From JAFARZ01 sp035651595 (GTDB lineage: Bacteria > Actinomycetota > Actinomycetes > Streptosporangiales > Streptosporangiaceae), in assembly GCA_035651595.1 (NCBI GenBank), contig DASRFJ010000353.1:1-60026 (forward strand): DNA of 60,026 bases, written 5' to 3'. The notes beneath the pieces were generated by a model. That model was not told where the DNA came from. It made no database searches and saw only the letters and a list, made by a program, of their open reading frames with translations. The position numbers and the translations under genes are program-made. Numbering within the stretch: the first letter of the stretch is position 1; each line of letters opens with the position of its first letter. Shown in pieces: positions 1 through 9,290 of the stretch.

Positions 1-7
1 CGGCGCG

Positions 8-34
8 AACTGGGCGGCCCGCGGGCGCCCAGTT
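8..34. terminator. Hairpin at window start
   Basis: A 9-bp inverted repeat (AACTGGGCG 8-16, CGCCCAGTT 26-34) has a further GC-rich inner stem. There is no T-run. It could end transcription of a gene left of the window. The bases up to 127 hold no other gene that I can support. Confidence 0.4.
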
Positions 35-127
35 TCCCGGTGCCGCGGTGTATCCACTACCGACCGTCCGGACGATCCGCCCACCGGATCATGCCGCGGC
101 AGCTGGAAACGACCCTGGAGGTTGACG

Positions 128-1456
128 ATGGAATGGATGCAGGCGAGCAGGACGCTCGCTCGTGCGTTCGGCGGCTGGCGGACGGGCCTGTCGGGGCCTG
201 TCATCGTCCTTCAGGCTGGGACCGCGGTCAACTACTTCGGCACCGGACTGATCCTTCCCTTCGAGATCATCTACATGCACCAGGCCCGCGGCTTCCCGAC
301 GGCGACCGCGGGGCTGGTGCTGGCGACGGTCATGGGCACAGCGGCGGTCGTAACGCCCTCTTCGGGTGCGCTGCTCGATCGTTTCCGTGCTAAGCCGATC
401 CTGATCATCGGCAACCTCGCGAGCGCACTGGGCTACGCGGGTTTCGCATTCGTCGAGCGTCCCTGGCAAGCCTTCGTCTGCTCGGCCGTCGGCGGCGCCG
501 GGTTCGGAGTCGCGAACACCGCGAACCAGGTGCTGAGCCTGACCCTGGTCTCAGCGGAACAGCGCGCCTCCTCGATCGCCCTTCGCCGAGTCGCAGGCAA
601 CTTCGGTCTCGGCAGCGGTGCGACGGTTGCGGGCTTCATCGTCGCTGCCGCCCATGACCTGCGCGCGTTCCAGGCGCTCTACCTCTTCGATGGCGTCACC
701 TTCGCGGTCTTCGCGCTGGTTGTGCTCGTGGGGATCCCGAATCCTCGCCTCGCCAATCCCGCGTCGGCGAGCGGAACCGGCTTCCGGGCAGTTGCGCACG
801 ATCGGCTCTTCCTCATCCTGATCGCCGCCAACATCGTGCTCGTGATGACCGGCGGCGCGCTCTTTTCCAACATCCTCCCGCCGTTCGCGAAGCTGCACAC
901 GCCCGTCGGGCCGGGCGAGATCGGCGTCGTCGTCTTCATCAACACCTTCTTCATCGTCGTCGCGCAGATTCCAGCCACCCGGGTCGTCAAGCGGATGCGC
1001 CGCACACACGCTCTTGCCGCGACCAGCGCGCTATTTGCGATCGGCCTGCTCGCGGTCCTGCTCGCAACGCTGACGAGCTCGACGCCCATCGCTACCACCG
1101 TCTTGGCCGGGGTCGCGATCGTGATCGCGATCGGTGAGTGCGCGCAGTTCGTCGTGCTCGGCACAATCGTCGCCGACCTCGCACCGCCGCATCTGCTCGG
1201 CCGCTACATGTCGCTCTACGGCCTCACGTTCATGGCAGGCGTGGCTCTCGGCCCCGCGGCCGGCGGCGCGCTGCTCGCGACCTCACCCGACGCCGTCTGG
1301 TGGTGCGGCGCCTTGGCGGTAGCACTGACCGGAGCCGGGTTGCTGCGACTCGGCGACCGGATACCCGACCCGCTATTGCAGGCGCGATGCCCTGCGCCGC
1401 AAGCCGTCAGCGCGGCCGAAATGGACTCCGCCCGCCGCAGCCGGCTAAATAGTTGA
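128..1456 (+). CDS. MFS transporter
   Basis: This is a 442-residue polytopic membrane protein with about 12 hydrophobic segments. The loop after segment 2 contains GALLDRFRAKP, the G-x3-D-R-x-R-x type motif A of the major facilitator superfamily. It probably exports a drug or small molecule by proton antiport; the substrate cannot be read from sequence. I chose ATG 128 because GGAGG at 116-120 sits 7 bases upstream; an in-frame TTG at 122 is the alternative. The gene stands alone. An unusually AT-rich stretch of about 60 bases follows the stop, which suggests an old junction. Confidence 0.85.
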   Translation: MEWMQASRTLARAFGGWRTGLSGPVIVLQAGTAVNYFGTGLILPFEIIYMHQARGFPTATAGLVLATVMGTAAVVTPSSGALLDRFRAKPILIIGNLASALGYAGFAFVERPWQAFVCSAVGGAGFGVANTANQVLSLTLVSAEQRASSIALRRVAGNFGLGSGATVAGFIVAAAHDLRAFQALYLFDGVTFAVFALVVLVGIPNPRLANPASASGTGFRAVAHDRLFLILIAANIVLVMTGGALFSNILPPFAKLHTPVGPGEIGVVVFINTFFIVVAQIPATRVVKRMRRTHALAATSALFAIGLLAVLLATLTSSTPIATTVLAGVAIVIAIGECAQFVVLGTIVADLAPPHLLGRYMSLYGLTFMAGVALGPAAGGALLATSPDAVWWCGALAVALTGAGLLRLGDRIPDPLLQARCPAPQAVSAAEMDSARRSRLNS

Positions 1457-1564
1457 GTGTCCATGATCAATTACTCTAGATTACTGCTTCATAACACTAC
1501 GTTAGTTCCGGCGATAGATGGGAACGTCCTCAAGGACGGGCTCAGCTGGCTGAGGAACTTCCAC

Positions 1565-2037
1565 GTGGCTGCGATGGCACGGGCACGGCGGATCAGGGTC
1601 ACCGGCGCGGAGGCAACCTATCTGGCGTGGGAGCTGTGCGGCAAACCCGGTCATTGCGGATATCAGATCCTGCTCCGCTTCTCAGGGGACGCTCCGGATC
1701 TTCCTAGGCTGCGGGACATCGGCGGTGCACGGTGGGGTGGCGTCGCACGCATGAGCTTCCGCCTGCACGAGCCCGGCGGCCGTCTACCGCATCGCTTCCG
1801 TCCCAGAATCTACTGGATCGAAGACGGGTTCGACCCGGGAACGCAGGTCACCGGGCACCGGGTCCGGGCCGGGAAGACCATGCGGGAATACGTCAGCGAA
1901 TCTGCCACGACCAGGAACAACAGCTGCTCGCCCGGCTTGGTGTGCCTAGCCCGCCGATCGCGGATTCCGTTCTCGCGGCCATCGCGCGGAATGCGGCACC
2001 CTTGGCCGCGCGGCCGTTACCGGGCGACCCCGGCTCT
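1565..2037 (+). pseudogene. Broken WS/DGAT-like acyltransferase, N-terminal part
   Basis: The reading frame from GTG 1565 starts with RIRVTGAEATYLAWE, then DLPRLRDIGG and a YWIEDGFDPGTQVTGHRV stretch. These resemble the start of wax-ester synthase/diacylglycerol acyltransferase and related condensation-type enzymes. Near 1890-1910 the similarity moves to the next frame (QEQQLLARLGVPSPP, then SVLAAIARNAAPLAARPLP). After about 2040 nothing family-like remains, and the HHxxxDG active site is absent. I read this as a frameshifted, 3'-truncated relic. A long open frame (1457-2362) runs through it but overlaps the opposite-strand sulfotransferase. Family assignment is by eye and moderate at best. 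Confidence 0.4.
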
Positions 2038-2252
2038 CACCCCACGCATCGTGTTCGAGCCGGCGTGCTGGAGGCATCGGCAGGCTGGCGCAGAGGGGAC
2101 ACACGCAGTGACGGCGAGACGGCCGTCCACCCACGAAGGCGCTCCATCCCAGCCTCATCGGGCACGCCGAAGTCCGGGATATGAGAGAGAGCCCCTCGAT
2201 CACCAACCGGGTGGCGGGACCTCGCGCACATCCGGCGCTCTGTCGTGCGGCC

Positions 2253-3200
2253 TCAGAGGTTGCCTGCCGGCGGCAGCGCGGGCCGGTGGATCCAGGCAGC
2301 AAGGTCCGCGGGCGCGCATTCGGCGACCCGGGCGGCGTACCGGGGGAGCTCCTCCTCGCTGAGGACCTGCCGCCACTGGCCTGCCGTTCCGCTGTGGAAG
2401 AACTGGCTGCGGTCATGATAGAAGCCGTCGTGGCTGGCTTCGGGCGCGAGCTCGCCGGCCCGGCCCTTCATGACCGCGAACGTGGCGGCCTGGACCAGGT
2501 CCGGCCAGGCTGTCCCGGTGATGGCGATCCCGAGCCGGGCGGCTATGTAGCGCATCTGACCTTCGAGGTCATCAAGGAGGTCCTCGTAGCGCAGCAGCAC
2601 GATGTTCGGCTGGTCGCGGACCTGCCAGAACGTGTCCAGATGGTGAAGCATGATCTCCAGGTCGGACACGGTCTTCATGGGCGCGGCCGGATTGACCCAG
2701 GACCAGAAGCGCTCGCGCGCGGTCCCGCTCGGCGGGGACGGAGCGGCGGCCAGCAGTTCGTCAAGGACCACGGCGCCCACGGCATCCTTCCGCAATGCGA
2801 GGGACACGGCCCGGTCGGTGTTGCTGGCATGGCTGTCCAGGGACACGGCCACATCCCGGGGGTCCCGGCTTGCGCACAGATAGGTGACCCGGTCGTCGAA
2901 CGGCAGTCCGTCCAGGGGCGTATGGGTCTTGATGAATCGCCGGTGTTCCTGTGCCTCGAGGTCGGCCAGCACTGCGGTGAGCGGGCGCAGCAGGGCGTCC
3001 AGCCACGGCGAGATCTGGTCGAGCGGCCGGCCGAATGCCGGGCTTTTGAAGATCTCCAGGGCGCAGATCATCTGCAGCCAGGTGGTGCCGCACTTCGCCG
3101 GGGTGCTGATCACGATGTCGCCAGGGCGGAACACGAACCCATCCCAGCGGGCTGAGTCCGTAAAGGAGGTCTGGTAGCGAACGCGTTCCCCCGAGCCCAT
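2253..3200 (-). CDS. Sulfotransferase domain protein
   Basis: A 315-residue cytosolic enzyme of the PAPS-dependent sulfotransferase family. The 5'-phosphosulfate loop is clear near the N-terminus (ISTPAKCGTTWLQ) and the 3'-phosphate-binding motif follows (ASRDPRDVAVSLDSH). The C-terminal part keeps the RYEDLLDDLEG helix and the FFHSGTAGQWRQ region typical of cytosolic sulfotransferases. It should transfer sulfate from PAPS to an alcohol, phenol or amine; the acceptor is unknown. I chose ATG 3200, which places the PAPS loop near residue 34 as usual; a TTG at 3248 would add 16 unlikely residues. It is a monocistronic neighbour of two relics. Confidence 0.85.
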   Translation of the reverse strand: MGSGERVRYQTSFTDSARWDGFVFRPGDIVISTPAKCGTTWLQMICALEIFKSPAFGRPLDQISPWLDALLRPLTAVLADLEAQEHRRFIKTHTPLDGLPFDDRVTYLCASRDPRDVAVSLDSHASNTDRAVSLALRKDAVGAVVLDELLAAAPSPPSGTARERFWSWVNPAAPMKTVSDLEIMLHHLDTFWQVRDQPNIVLLRYEDLLDDLEGQMRYIAARLGIAITGTAWPDLVQAATFAVMKGRAGELAPEASHDGFYHDRSQFFHSGTAGQWRQVLSEEELPRYAARVAECAPADLAAWIHRPALPPAGNL

Positions 3201-3369
3201 GCGGGGAGAATGGCAGCAACCGGATCGGGCCGTCAACCATGCCGCCAATGACCGGCGCCCGCAAGCGCAATGACCCGAACGCGGCGCGGGCCTCGGTGGT
3301 AAACAGCGTCAGTTACTGCCAGGCAGCGAAGTGATTGCCTCGGCCTGCTCGAACGCACGGTTTCCCGGC

Positions 3370-3511
3370 GTCTTCCCCGGCGTCTTCCCCGGCGCGGCTC
3401 AGCATGCGTCAGCGCCTCCCGCACCAGCCGCCGGCGCACCCCGTACCTGCGGGCCAGCCGCCAGACCGACAGCCCTCCCGCCACCAGTCACGCCGGATGC
3501 GCTCGAACAGC
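3370..3511 (-). pseudogene. IS21-type transposase (IstA) N-terminal relic
   Basis: Read leftward, one frame gives LFERIRRDWWREG and the next gives LSVWRLARRYGVRRRLVREAL followed by an Ala/Pro/Arg linker. Joined by a one-base shift they form the N-terminal helix-turn-helix of IS21-family IstA transposases. No DDE catalytic domain and no IstB follow, so only a scrap of the insertion sequence survives. Sequence on both sides (3201-4200) shows no other gene. Confidence 0.5.
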
Positions 3512-4201
3512 CCAGCCTTCGCGGGCCGCCACCGGACCCTCCTTACGCCGCGCAGCACCACGAGGCTCCCGCGCGCAACCCGCCCGGCGGGGCCAGTTCA
3601 AGCCGGCATAAGGATTCCGTCACCGCCTCAGCCCGGGCGGGGCCAGTGTCCTGTCTGCGGTAAGTCAGCTCTGTCTCACTGGCGGCGACCACTACGGCGA
3701 CGCGGTGCAGCGGGTGTCGAGCGGACACGCGTTCTCCCTCGATGTGTTATGGACGTGTACCGCGACGACACGAACGACACATCGGATGTATTGATAGCTC
3801 ATCTAGCCCCGGCCGGTCCGCTCCCTGTTCGGGATCCCGAGCAGGGAGCTGGATCATGAGTCGATTCATGGGATCTCTGCCTGCCGACGCCGCCGCTCCA
3901 CCTTGCCTCAGTCGGAAACTTTCACGGCGGAGACGCCAGGGGCCGCGCCCTGGAAAGTGAGTCTGACCTGTCAGAAACCGGAATCAGGACCAGGTGAGCC
4001 AGCACCTCGGGCTTGATGCATCCCGGGATGTCTTGACAGCCTCAGCCACCAACGCGACAACACGACCGACATATCACTGACCCCCTGACCCGGCCGCCAC
4101 CGGCCCCTGCAACTGGCTGCCCTGGCGGCGGGGCCCGCTCATCCAGACCAACCGACCCGCTGACTCCAGTCCCCCGCCATTTCGAGGAAGGTTCCCACCA
4201 G
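3512..4201. other. Gene-free stretch
   Basis: About 690 bases without a convincing gene. Open frames here on both strands are Arg/Pro/Ala-rich with no recognisable motif. The only functional signal is the ribosome site GAGGAAGG at 4184-4191 for the glycosidase gene. Confidence 0.5.
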
Positions 4202-5734
4202 ATGAGTAAAAGCCATACGAGTAGAAGCAAGATATTCTTCCGACGTACGACATTGTGGCTCGCGCTGCTGGCCAGTGTGGTTCTGGGTCAGATCAGCGTG
4301 GGACAACAGAGCGCGTCCGCCGCGGGCACCGGGCCGTGTGACATCTACGCGTCCGGCGGTACGCCGTGTGTGGCCGCGCACAGTACGACGCGGGCCTTGT
4401 TCGGCGCCTACAACGGCCGGCTCTACCAGGTTCGGCGTTCCTCGGACGGGGCGACGACCGACATCGCAACCCTGAGTGCGGGTGGTTTCGCCAACTCGGC
4501 GGCGCAGGACTCGTTCTGCGCGAACACGTCCTGCGTCATCACGATCATCTATGACCAGTCCGGCCGGGGCAACAACCTCACCCAGGCGCCCGCCGGTGGC
4601 GCGGCGGGAGGCCCGGACAATCTCGCCGATGCCAAGGCGTTGCCGGTGATGGCCGGTGGGCACAAGGTCTACGGGGTGTTCGTCGCGCCCGGCACCGGCT
4701 ACCGCGATGACGCCACCAACGGCATCGCCACTGGCAGTCAGGCGCAGGGCGAGTACATGGTGGCCGCCGGCAATCACGTGAACAGTGGTTGCTGCTTTGA
4801 CTACGGCAACGCCGAGTCCAACGCCCGCGACAACGGTAATGGCCACATGGGTGCGGTTTACTTCGGCACGTTGTGCTGGTTCGGGTTCGTCGTGCCCGGC
4901 CAGTGCGTCGGCTCCGGCCCGTGGGTGATGGCCGATCTGGAGAACGGCTTGTTCGCCGGGGCGAACGGCACCAACACCAACAACACCGGTCGCAGTAGCC
5001 CGTTCGTGACAGGCATGGTGAAGATGAACTCGACCAGCTACGCGATCAAGGACGCCGACGCGACGTCAGGTGGCCTGAAGACCGACTACAACGGTCCGCT
5101 GCCCACCACCAGTGGTTACACGCCGCTGCACCTCGAGGGCGGCATCATCCTGGGCATCGGCGGGGACAACAGCAAGGGCTCGGCCGGGTCGTTCTTCGAG
5201 GGCGTCATGACCTCCGGCATGCCCACCGACGCGGTCGAGAACGCCGTGCAGGCCAACATCACCGCCGTCGGCTACAGCACCAACCTCGGGACAGGCTCGA
5301 ACCTGTTGACCAATGGAAACATCGAGTCCGGGACCACCGGATGGTCGGCGTTCGGCAGTGGCACCCTCGCCCCCGATACCAGCGTGGTGCACAGCGGTAA
5401 CGACTCCCTGCTGATCAGCGGCCGGACCGCGTCGTGGAACGGCCCCAGCCAGGACCTGACCGCCAAGGTGACCAGCGGCAAGACCTACACGACGAACGTG
5501 TGGATGCGGACGCAGACCGGAACACCGACCGGCAAAGTCACGCTCGCGGTGACCGCCAACGGGACGACGAACTTCATCACCCTCGCGCAGGGCGCGGTCA
5601 ACTCCTCGGGCTGGACACTGCTCAGTGGCACCACGACCGTGTCCTGGACCGGGACGCTGACCCAGGCACGGTTCTACGTCGAAACCACCACCGGCACGGA
5701 CAACTTCCTCATAGACGACGCATCGATACAGTAA
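4202..5734 (+). CDS. Secreted alpha-L-arabinofuranosidase (GH54) with C-terminal carbohydrate-binding module
   Basis: A 510-residue secreted enzyme. Residues 1-41 form a signal peptide (basic start, hydrophobic LALLASVVLG, then SASA-AG). Residues 45-355 match the GH54 catalytic domain (AbfB type): CDIYASGGTPCVAAHSTTRA, IYDQSGRGNNL, and the two catalytic regions, nucleophile E247 in WVMADLENGL and acid/base D322 in ILGIGGDNSKG. Residues 365-510 are a jelly-roll binding module of CBM4/9/22 type (NGNIESGTTGW ... FLIDDASI) instead of the CBM42 common in fungal AbfB. It removes arabinose side chains from plant arabinoxylan or arabinan outside the cell. It is monocistronic. Confidence 0.9.
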   Translation: MSKSHTSRSKIFFRRTTLWLALLASVVLGQISVGQQSASAAGTGPCDIYASGGTPCVAAHSTTRALFGAYNGRLYQVRRSSDGATTDIATLSAGGFANSAAQDSFCANTSCVITIIYDQSGRGNNLTQAPAGGAAGGPDNLADAKALPVMAGGHKVYGVFVAPGTGYRDDATNGIATGSQAQGEYMVAAGNHVNSGCCFDYGNAESNARDNGNGHMGAVYFGTLCWFGFVVPGQCVGSGPWVMADLENGLFAGANGTNTNNTGRSSPFVTGMVKMNSTSYAIKDADATSGGLKTDYNGPLPTTSGYTPLHLEGGIILGIGGDNSKGSAGSFFEGVMTSGMPTDAVENAVQANITAVGYSTNLGTGSNLLTNGNIESGTTGWSAFGSGTLAPDTSVVHSGNDSLLISGRTASWNGPSQDLTAKVTSGKTYTTNVWMRTQTGTPTGKVTLAVTANGTTNFITLAQGAVNSSGWTLLSGTTTVSWTGTLTQARFYVETTTGTDNFLIDDASIQ

Positions 5735-5750
5735 GTTCTCAGGTCACTAC

Positions 5751-5802
5751 GGAACTCCTGGCGCAGCAGCGACACACCATCGTCCGCCGCACCAGGAGTT
5801 CC
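5751..5802. terminator. Bidirectional terminator candidate
   Basis: An exact 11-bp inverted repeat (GGAACTCCTGG at 5751-5761, CCAGGAGTTCC at 5792-5802) separates two convergent genes, the GH54 glycosidase and the SDR oxidoreductase. The 30-base loop is long, so a shared terminator is an inference from position. Confidence 0.5.
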
Positions 5803-5829
5803 GCCATCTGAACCCGAGATCGGCGATGG

Positions 5830-6567
5830 TCAGTTCACGGGTGTAGGTCCGCTGGCCGTGATGCGGTAGGCGCCGGAACCGAATTCGCTGTCAGTTGCCA
5901 GGGCGGCGATGTGCTTACCGACCTGCTCGGGTGTCAGCGTGGGATCGAGCCGTTGCAGGAAACGGTCGAGCGAAACCCCTTCGCGCTGGGCATGTGCGGT
6001 AGCCGCGGCGTGTCCTAGGGCTGTGCCCGCGTTGAGACCGGGCACTGCCGAAACGAATCTGATGCCGAGCTTTTCACGGTTCGATTCCTCCGCTGCGAAT
6101 CCCGTCATGAACAAGATGGTCGCCTTTGCTCCGGAGTATCCGCCGCCGACCGAGGACCCCTGAAGTGCGGCGCCGCTGGAGACGGTGACCACCACGCTCC
6201 CCGGATCCAGGGGTGCCAGCAGAGCCTCACGGGTCCAGTTGAACACATGGCGAACGTCGACCTCCCAGTTGCGGCTGAACGTCTCCCAGCTGTATTTGTG
6301 CAGCGGCCGAGTTAGCGGGTGCGCACCTGCGTTCAAGACCAGGACGTCGGGCCGATGGGTGTCGACGAGCCGGCCGGCGGTGACCGGGTCCGCGGCGTCC
6401 GCCGCGACGGGTGTGAACTCCGCCCCGGCCTCGTCCCGCACGGCATCGAGCCGTTCTCTGTCGCGAGCAACACCGATGATGTGAAAACCTGCGTTGACCA
6501 GAGCGATTGCCGTCGCACGCCCGAATCCGCGGCTTGCTCCGGTGACTATGGCGGTTCGGGTCGGCAT
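5830..6567 (-). CDS. SDR family oxidoreductase
   Basis: A 245-residue classical short-chain dehydrogenase/reductase. It has the Rossmann glycine motif TGASRGFG near residue 10, the NAG motif (VLVLNAGAH), a catalytic Ser in VVTVSSGAAL and the YSGAK active site (Tyr/Lys). It should reduce or oxidise an alcohol/ketone with NAD(P); the substrate is unknown. ATG 6567 is preceded by a strong GGAGG. It lies 80 bases downstream of the sigma factor gene on the same strand, so the two are probably co-transcribed. Confidence 0.88.
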   Translation of the reverse strand: MPTRTAIVTGASRGFGRATAIALVNAGFHIIGVARDRERLDAVRDEAGAEFTPVAADAADPVTAGRLVDTHRPDVLVLNAGAHPLTRPLHKYSWETFSRNWEVDVRHVFNWTREALLAPLDPGSVVVTVSSGAALQGSSVGGGYSGAKATILFMTGFAAEESNREKLGIRFVSAVPGLNAGTALGHAAATAHAQREGVSLDRFLQRLDPTLTPEQVGKHIAALATDSEFGSGAYRITASGPTPVN

Positions 6568-6647
6568 TGTGTCCTCCAAGCGCGAGTGCTCATCGGTGTC
6601 TCACAGGTACTGATCCCGCCGATATAGAAAACTCACCGCCGGAGACG

Positions 6648-7655
6648 TTACGTGGCCATGTCGTGAGCAGATGCCACATGGTCGATGGTCATCGGAAGAT
6701 CGAACAGTTCGAACACCGTGGGCTCCAGGAACACCACTATCCGCGCGATTCCGCCAGGTGCAGGCGAGAGCACGTGCAGCGCTTCAGCGTGACAGGAACC
6801 GTCGGCGTGCCGCCTGTACATAGCGGCAGCGGGTTGGCCGTTCGCCGAGGTGGCGACCACGCGGAATAGCCCTGGCGAGGTGAGGATCCGTGACTTCCAG
6901 AAGCCGGTGATGGCCGCACGGCCGGAGAACCAGGTCGCCAGTGGCGGCATCTCCAGGGATGCGTCGGCCAGCAACATGCGCTGCAAGCCCGCAATGTCGG
7001 CACGCTCGAACGCGGCCACGTATGCATCAAGAGCGTGCTGTTGATCGGGTCCGAGAGTATCGCTGACTGTCTGCTCGGATGGCGCGACTTCGGCCAGTTT
7101 GTCCCTGGCGCGCTGCAGCAAACCGTTGGCCGCCGCAGGGGTGATGTCGAGCAGTCCTGCGACCTCTGATGCCCGGAACGCCAGCACGTCGCGCAGCAGC
7201 AACACGGCGCGTTGCCGCGGCGGCAGATGCTGAAGCGCTGCCACGAACGCCAGCCTGACGCTCCGCCGTTGCTGAACGACATCTGCCGGATCCGGTGATT
7301 CCGATGCCGGGTGCAGGAGAGCGGTCGGGATCGGTTCCAGCCACGGAATATCCCGACGTTCGAGCGTGTGGTCGTCCGTGGGTTCCTCGACCGGATTGCC
7401 CAAGCCGGACGGCAGCGAGCGGCGGTGGCCCTTCTCCAGCTCCCGCAACGCGGCGTTCGTCGCGATCCGGTAGAGCCAATGCCGCAGTTTGGACCGGCCC
7501 TCGAAGCCACCGAATGAGCGCCACCCCCGCAGATACGTCTCCTGAACCACATCTTCCGCGTCGTGCACCGAGCCGAGCATGCGGTAGCAGTGCGCCAGCA
7601 GCTCCCGACGATACGGCGCGAACAAGATCGCGAACTCCTCGCTATCGACCGACAT
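6648..7655 (-). CDS. ECF sigma factor with SnoaL-like C-terminal domain
   Basis: A 335-residue extracytoplasmic-function sigma factor. Region 2 is at the N-terminus (HCYRMLGSVHDAEDVVQETY), region 4 around residues 140-190 (LPPRQRAVLLLRDVLAFRASEVAGLL). Residues about 205-330 form a SnoaL/NTF2-like domain (DAYVAAFERADIAGLQRML ... PPLATWFSGR). This architecture belongs to the ECF groups that carry a fused C-terminal regulatory domain and lack a classical anti-sigma factor. I chose ATG 7655, with GGAGAGAG upstream; GTG 7661 is possible. It likely controls the SDR gene downstream and perhaps the divergent reductase gene. Confidence 0.88.
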   Translation of the reverse strand: MSVDSEEFAILFAPYRRELLAHCYRMLGSVHDAEDVVQETYLRGWRSFGGFEGRSKLRHWLYRIATNAALRELEKGHRRSLPSGLGNPVEEPTDDHTLERRDIPWLEPIPTALLHPASESPDPADVVQQRRSVRLAFVAALQHLPPRQRAVLLLRDVLAFRASEVAGLLDITPAAANGLLQRARDKLAEVAPSEQTVSDTLGPDQQHALDAYVAAFERADIAGLQRMLLADASLEMPPLATWFSGRAAITGFWKSRILTSPGLFRVVATSANGQPAAAMYRRHADGSCHAEALHVLSPAPGGIARIVVFLEPTVFELFDLPMTIDHVASAHDMAT

Positions 7656-7887
7656 GGCCACGCTCTCTCCAGGACAGGACTCTCAGGCGACCCGGTTCCG
7701 CTTGGCGATGAATTTTCGGGATCCCTCGGATCACTACAACGAACACAGTAAACGAGCTTGTCAACGGCAATGGTGACGGCGGCCTGGTCTGCCGGCAGCG
7801 GTAGGTCCGAGTCGGGCCGGTGCCGGTGGTCCGCAGGTACATCGGCGGTCTGTGCCGGGCCGCCTACACGAACAGGAGACGACAACC

Positions 7888-8469
7888 ATGCGTAAGGTCA
7901 TCGCGGCTTTCAAGATCTCCGCTGACGGGAAGTACGGCGGGCCGGACGGATACGCGGACTGGGTCGACAGCTGGCCGGAGGACTTCGGCTCGTGGCTGAC
8001 GACACAGATCGATGCGTGTGTGCTCGGCCGAGAGTTTTATCCGATGTACGAGCAGTACTGGACGCGGGTCGCCACCGCGCCCGAGGAGATTCACCCGTTC
8101 AGCGGGAGAGTGCCCACGGCGGCCGATGTCGAGTGGTCAGGGTTCGCAGCTAAGACCCCGCACTACGTGGTGTCGAGCACGCTGAAGTCAGTGACGTGGC
8201 CGAACACCCAGATCCTGACGGACCTGGACGCCGTGGCGGCGATGAAGCGGGAACAAGGCAAGGACATCTACCTGATCGGCGGTCCGACAATCGTGGGTGC
8301 CGCCATCGACGCGGGTCTGGTGGACGAGCTGCGCCTGATCGTCTATCCGCTGATCGTAGGGGAAGGCAAGGCCTTGTTCTCATCGTCGGCGCGGCAGGCG
8401 ATGGAGCTGCACAAAGTCGAGCAGCTGCCGGACGGCCGGTTGAGCCTGGTGTACGGAATCGCGCGGTGA
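7888..8469 (+). CDS. Dihydrofolate reductase family (RibD C-terminal-like) protein
   Basis: A 193-residue protein of the RibD_C/DHFR-like fold (YwjB/YyaP type). It opens with MRKVIAAFKISADGKYGG, and the NADPH-binding segment DIYLIGGPTIVGAAIDAGLVDELRL is clear, followed by VYPLIVGEGKALF. These proteins are stand-alone NADPH reductases of mostly unknown substrate; it need not act on folate. AGGAG at 7874-7878 precedes ATG 7888. It is divergent from the ECF sigma gene with a 230-base shared promoter region, which suggests joint regulation. Confidence 0.85.
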   Translation: MRKVIAAFKISADGKYGGPDGYADWVDSWPEDFGSWLTTQIDACVLGREFYPMYEQYWTRVATAPEEIHPFSGRVPTAADVEWSGFAAKTPHYVVSSTLKSVTWPNTQILTDLDAVAAMKREQGKDIYLIGGPTIVGAAIDAGLVDELRLIVYPLIVGEGKALFSSSARQAMELHKVEQLPDGRLSLVYGIAR

Positions 8470-9140
8470 CAGAGTCCGATCGCGGGGTCGTCGCGGAGTT
8501 CTGGGCGAACGGCGGCTCGGGCTTTGTACACCCCCTGTCACGTCGTGCGGGGGGAACGGCTACCCAAGCCTGAATCGACCGACCCTGGCCGGTGTGGTGG
8601 GTGCGTCTCCGGCGTGCCCACCACCACCACCACCTGGTTTGCGTGTGGCGTAGCGGCTTGCCCGGCTTCCTCCAACCTCGAACCCGCAACCCGCCCTGAA
8701 CGCCAGCGGGTGGTGTGCTGGCGGGCGAGGACGAGCAGCGCACGCAGCAAGATGGTGACCTTGGCGGGGCTGAGCGCAGTCGGGTGAGAGCGCGCCAGTG
8801 CTTGAAGCCGCTGAAGCCGTGCTCGACGGGTGCGCGGGCGGCGGACAGGGCCGGTAGGCCTGCTGCGCCGACCCGGTGCAGGCCGCCTCCTCGCTGGCGG
8901 CGGCCTCGTCATCAGCGGTCAGCTGGGTGATAACCTGCCCGGCGATCTCCAGCCGCTCCAGTTCTTGCTCGGCGTCGGCGGGCTGCTTGCGCATGTCTCC
9001 GGCACCACGACGGAGTCCGGAATGCGGGGTTTGCGCATGTATGCAGCCAGGTAGGGATCGGTGTGAGACACCATTCGAACATCACTCTCTTCCTGCAATC
9101 CATGCAGGTCAAAGGACGTCCGGAAGTCTCGTGAGTGCTG
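8470..9140. other. Relic-filled intergenic region
   Basis: About 670 bases without an intact gene. The minus strand carries a transposase relic (own entry). Further up the same strand, short gene-like stretches in different frames (VSHTDPYLAAYMRKPRIPDS and AEQELERLEIAGQVITQLT) suggest another broken gene that I cannot name. Confidence 0.45.
8704..8862 (-). pseudogene. Transposase C-terminal relic (DDE type, IS4/IS5-like)
   Basis: One frame reads LSAARAPVEHGFSGFKHWR then ALTRLRSAP; the next continues with AKVTILLRALLVLARQHT. Joined, this is the end of a DDE transposase: the PVEHGF helix carries the catalytic Glu, followed by a hydrophobic helix with Leu repeats. A frameshift lies between the parts and the N-terminal two thirds are missing, so the element cannot move. 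Confidence 0.5.
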
Positions 9141-9214
9141 TGGTCAGGGGCAGGGTCGAACTGCCGACCTTCCGCTTTTCAGGCGGACGCTCATACCGAC
9201 TGAGCTACCTGACC
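9141..9214 (-). tRNA. tRNA-Phe (GAA)
   Basis: The reverse strand folds as a full cloverleaf: acceptor GGTCAGG/CCTGACC, D-arm GCTCAGTCGGTATGAGC, anticodon stem TCCGC/GCGGA with loop CTGAAAA (anticodon GAA), T-arm GTTCGACCC. CCA is not encoded. It follows tRNA-Asp by one base, as in a co-transcribed pair. Confidence 0.93.
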
Positions 9215-9215
9215 G

Positions 9216-9290
9216 CGGTCCTGACGGGATTTGAACCCGCGACCTCCACCTTGACAGGGTGGCGAGCACTCCGAGCTGCTCTACAGGACC
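9216..9290 (-). tRNA. tRNA-Asp (GTC)
   Basis: Cloverleaf on the reverse strand: acceptor GGTCCTG/CAGGACC, anticodon stem CCACC/GGTGG with loop CTGTCAA (anticodon GTC), T-arm GGGTTCAAATCCC, discriminator G as expected for tRNA-Asp. It is upstream of tRNA-Phe. The tRNA-Glu gene that usually precedes this pair in actinomycetes is not here but at 43665-43737. Confidence 0.94.

Noticed and set aside
1457..2362. A 301-codon open frame as an intact gene
   Set aside because: Its family-like part changes frame near 1900, and the rest is Arg/Pro-rich and overlaps the real sulfotransferase gene.
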